Part shown: one piece after another, positions 48,156-50,343 of the stretch
Layout: the number at the start of each line of letters is the position of its first letter
How positions within the stretch are numbered: position 1 is the first letter of the stretch
Source of the DNA: Tubiluchus corallicola
Lineage: Eukaryota; Priapulida; Priapulimorpha; Priapulimorphida; Tubiluchidae
Assembly (NCBI GenBank): GCA_030141605.1
Contig: JAQGDQ010000340.1
Span: forward strand, 205,149-255,491
Reading direction: 5' to 3'
DNA length: 50,343 nt
Notes under the pieces: generated by a model
What the model saw: only the letters and a program-made list of their open reading frames with translations
Told to the model about the DNA's origin: nothing
Databases searched by the model: none
Translations under genes and position numbers: made by a program

Positions 48156-48563
48156 GTAAGTTCTTACTGATTATCAACTTTTTGTTTTCACTGTTTTACA
48201 AATGCAGAGTTTTTTGTTTTTTTGCCTATTCTGTTCTGTGGTTTAATTATAAATACTGTTGCTACTTCTGACGTGCGACTGATTCGCTGGAGCAAAAGAA
48301 CCAATTGCTTGACCTAAAAGAACTAAAGCCCCTTTTAGATGAAGCTTCTTTCTCGCACTTTCGAATGTGTTAAGTAAAGAATTTTAATTTTCAACTTTTG
48401 TCTTCGCTTTAATCTCATGTATTAATTAAATTGTTTGCGATAAAAAATTTCATTCTTTAAATTATTATAAAATGGTAATCAAAACTAATGATTGGTTTGT
48501 ATTTATTTTTATTTTTAGCTGTCGTTTTTATTTTTGTTTTGTTTTCATTTTTTTCGATTTTAG

Positions 48564-48719
48564 GATTTAGAAACACCAGCGGCATGTCAATCCGGAGGTC
48601 CCATAATCTCCGTGGAGGCTCATCCGACATCCACTACGTTGGTCATAGTCTGGAGTACATCCGGGTTAAATCATAATGGTTATGTGGTTCAGCTAAATGG
48701 AACGTCAATTGGTGATAAA
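48564..48719 (+). CDS. Cupredoxin/Fn3 multidomain protein, exon J (second Fn3 start)
   Basis: 52 codons, phase 0 at both ends (GATTTTAG acceptor, GTATGG donor). It reads DLETPAACQSGGPIISVEAH, then TTLVIVWSTSG and NGYVVQLNG. This is a second fibronectin III-like domain (I-x-V ... L-x-I-x-W ... Y-x-V-x-L-N-G). Confidence 0.8.
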
Positions 48720-48754
48720 GTATGGATAGCTGTGTTTAAGACTGAATTATTTAT

Positions 48755-49590
48755 TCAGATAGCTATGACATGAGTTGGAGTTACATTAACTAGTTGTAAC
48801 ATGAGTTTAATTCCCATTACATAGTTGTGACATGAGTTTAACTTACATTAAGCAGTAATTGTGACATGAGTGTAATGCATATCAAGTAGTTGTGACATGA
48901 GCTAAATTCACATCAAATAGTTGTGACATGAGTTTAACTTGCTTCAAATAGTTGTGACATGTGCTAAATTCATATCAAGTAGTTGCGACATGAGTTTAAC
49001 TTGCTTCAAATAGTTGTGACATGAGCTAAATTCATATCAAGTAGTTGTGACATGAGTTTAACTCACATTTAGTAGTTGTGACATGAGCTGAATGCACATC
49101 AAGTAGTTGTGACATGAGCTGAATGCACATCAAGTAGTTGTGACATGAGTTTAACTCACATCAAGTAGTTGTGACATGAGCTGAATGCACATCAGGTAGT
49201 TGTGACATGAGCTGAATGCACATCAGGTAGTTGTGACATGAGCTGAATGCACATCAAGTAGTTGTGACATGAGTTTAACTCACATTAAGTAGTTGTGACA
49301 TGAGTTTAACTCTCATTAAGTAGTTGTAACATGACTTTAACTCACATCAAGTAGTTGTGGCATGAACTGAACTCATACCAAGTAGTTGTGACATGAGTTT
49401 AACTCACATTAAGTAGTTGTGGCATGAACTGAACTCATACCAAGTAGTTGTGACATGAGTTTAACTCACATTAAGTAGTTGTGACATGAGTTTAACTCAC
49501 ATTAAGTAGTTGTGGCATGAGTTTAACTCACATTAAGTCGTTGTGACATGACTTTACTCTCATCAAGTAGTTGTCGCATGAGTTTAATGA
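48755..49590 (+). repeat. 31-bp minisatellite in intron J
   Basis: About 26 units contain TAGTTGTGACATGAG followed by TTTAACTCACATTAAG or GCTGAATGCACATCAAG. The two main variants are interleaved, suggesting higher-order turnover. It separates the two exons of the second Fn3 domain. Confidence 0.95.
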
Positions 49591-49872
49591 AAATTTTATG
49601 TAATGATGCCTAATTTAATGATGCATCATTCTTGTCTAATGAAGCATAATTTTAATGATGCCTAAACTAATGAGTTTAGTGCAAATTTCTGCACTGAAAA
49701 TTTTTACTAATTTCTGATAATGTAAATTCTGATAGCTTATGTAGATGTGATGGGTAGCTGAACTCAAAACTAGCTCAGTTTGCTATGCTCTGCCAGGTAA
49801 AGTTAGTGAAATGCAACAAAATCTGTTCTGTGATTTACATGAATTGCATTTAACATGTTTGTGTGTTTACAG

Positions 49873-49969
49873 GTTGAACCTGAACCCGGAAGTAGCCGGT
49901 GTAAGATTGTAGTCGAAGACTGTGAACTGGGAGTGCCTTATGTTATGAAAGTATTTGGCATCCCATTAG
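49873..49969 (+). CDS. Cupredoxin/Fn3 multidomain protein, exon K (second Fn3 end)
   Basis: 97 nt, phase 0 in and 1 out (TTTACAG acceptor, GTATGA donor). It reads VEPEPGSSRCKIVVEDCELG, then VPYVMKVFGIPL. This matches the later strands of a fibronectin III domain (C-x-I-x-V-x-x-C-x-x-G-x-x-Y-x-M-x-V). Confidence 0.8.
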
Positions 49970-50337
49970 GTATGAAGCACTTGCTCCGCCTACTGTAGTC
50001 ACTGTTTGGGTAGGATGACAAATTGTTTACCCAGCTTGTGTGTTTGTGCGTCTTTCTGCATAATAAAATCAATACAATTGAAACTATGATTATCCAAAAT
50101 GGCTGTACAAGACATGGAAACCCATTTATTATGGTTTAGAAGGTCGTTGTTCGGAACACAAAAATATCAGAATCAAAATTTAATGTGTCCTTATTCATTC
50201 ATCCTGACACGGGATAGGTCTAGACAAAACCTGGAAGCCATTAAATTTTACTTTAGAAGGTAAAAGATCAAGGTGACGAGGTCATAAATGTCAAAATAAA
50301 TTTTTGTCCATAATGCCTTCATGTGTGTCTCTATTAG

Positions 50338-50343
50338 GTCTCC
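50338..50343 (+). CDS. Cupredoxin/Fn3 multidomain protein, start of next exon (partial)
   Basis: A good acceptor (GTGTCTCTATTAG) ends at 50337, and the phase-1 remainder of exon K (G) joins GT to make Gly. Only six bases are in the window, so this is a prediction from the splice signal alone. Confidence 0.45.

Overview
The window is a stretch of AT-rich, repeat-laden animal nuclear genome. Spliced genes with GT-AG introns of 0.1 to 3 kb, abundant micro- and minisatellites, short non-autonomous DNA transposons, a LINE tail and a 142-base assembly gap all point to a metazoan draft assembly. No bacterial or viral gene organisation is visible. The best organism hint is a two-exon neuropeptide precursor whose disulfide-ring peptide resembles crustacean cardioactive peptide (CCAP). 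That family is characteristic of protostomes, so a protostome invertebrate is likely; this is inference, and the species cannot be named from the sequence.

Layout. 1-7.5 kb: no gene; TTAA-flanked MITEs, a 93-bp tandem repeat, a hexanucleotide array and a 29-bp minisatellite. 7.55-9.11 kb (minus): the CCAP-like precursor, with a signal-peptide exon joined in phase 0 to an exon carrying a dibasic-flanked Cys-ring peptide. 9.2-25 kb: mostly simple repeats, minisatellites (44, 67 and 32 bp), MITEs, a LINE C-terminal fragment, hairpins and a few weak small ORFs. 26.06-36.13 kb (minus): the last four coding exons of a CCDC186 homologue (golgin-type coiled coil linked to Rab2 and dense-core vesicles), with introns full of nested transposons. 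36.49-40.48 kb: a palindrome with two 1,800-bp arms and a 393-bp unique spacer; every part I compared is identical. Each arm carries the same 387-bp exon. 39.75-50.34 kb (plus): eleven phase-consistent exons, plus the edge of a twelfth, of a large multidomain protein with cupredoxin-like repeats, an Fn3_assoc/chitobiase-C-like domain and two fibronectin III domains. It runs off the right end.

Relationships. The CCDC186 homologue lacks its 5' exons and the cupredoxin/Fn3 gene lacks its upstream exons at the same place, the palindrome. This is either an inversion or duplication breakpoint or an assembly chimera. The duplicated exon is phase-compatible with the first visible CCDC186 exon, so a fusion transcript is conceivable but unproven. 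No operon-like linkage is implied between the genes.

Most interesting items: the CCAP-like precursor, the large palindrome, the cupredoxin/Fn3 architecture, and a natural experiment in the CCDC186 introns where paralogous copies of one repeat show filled and empty TTAA sites for MITE insertions.
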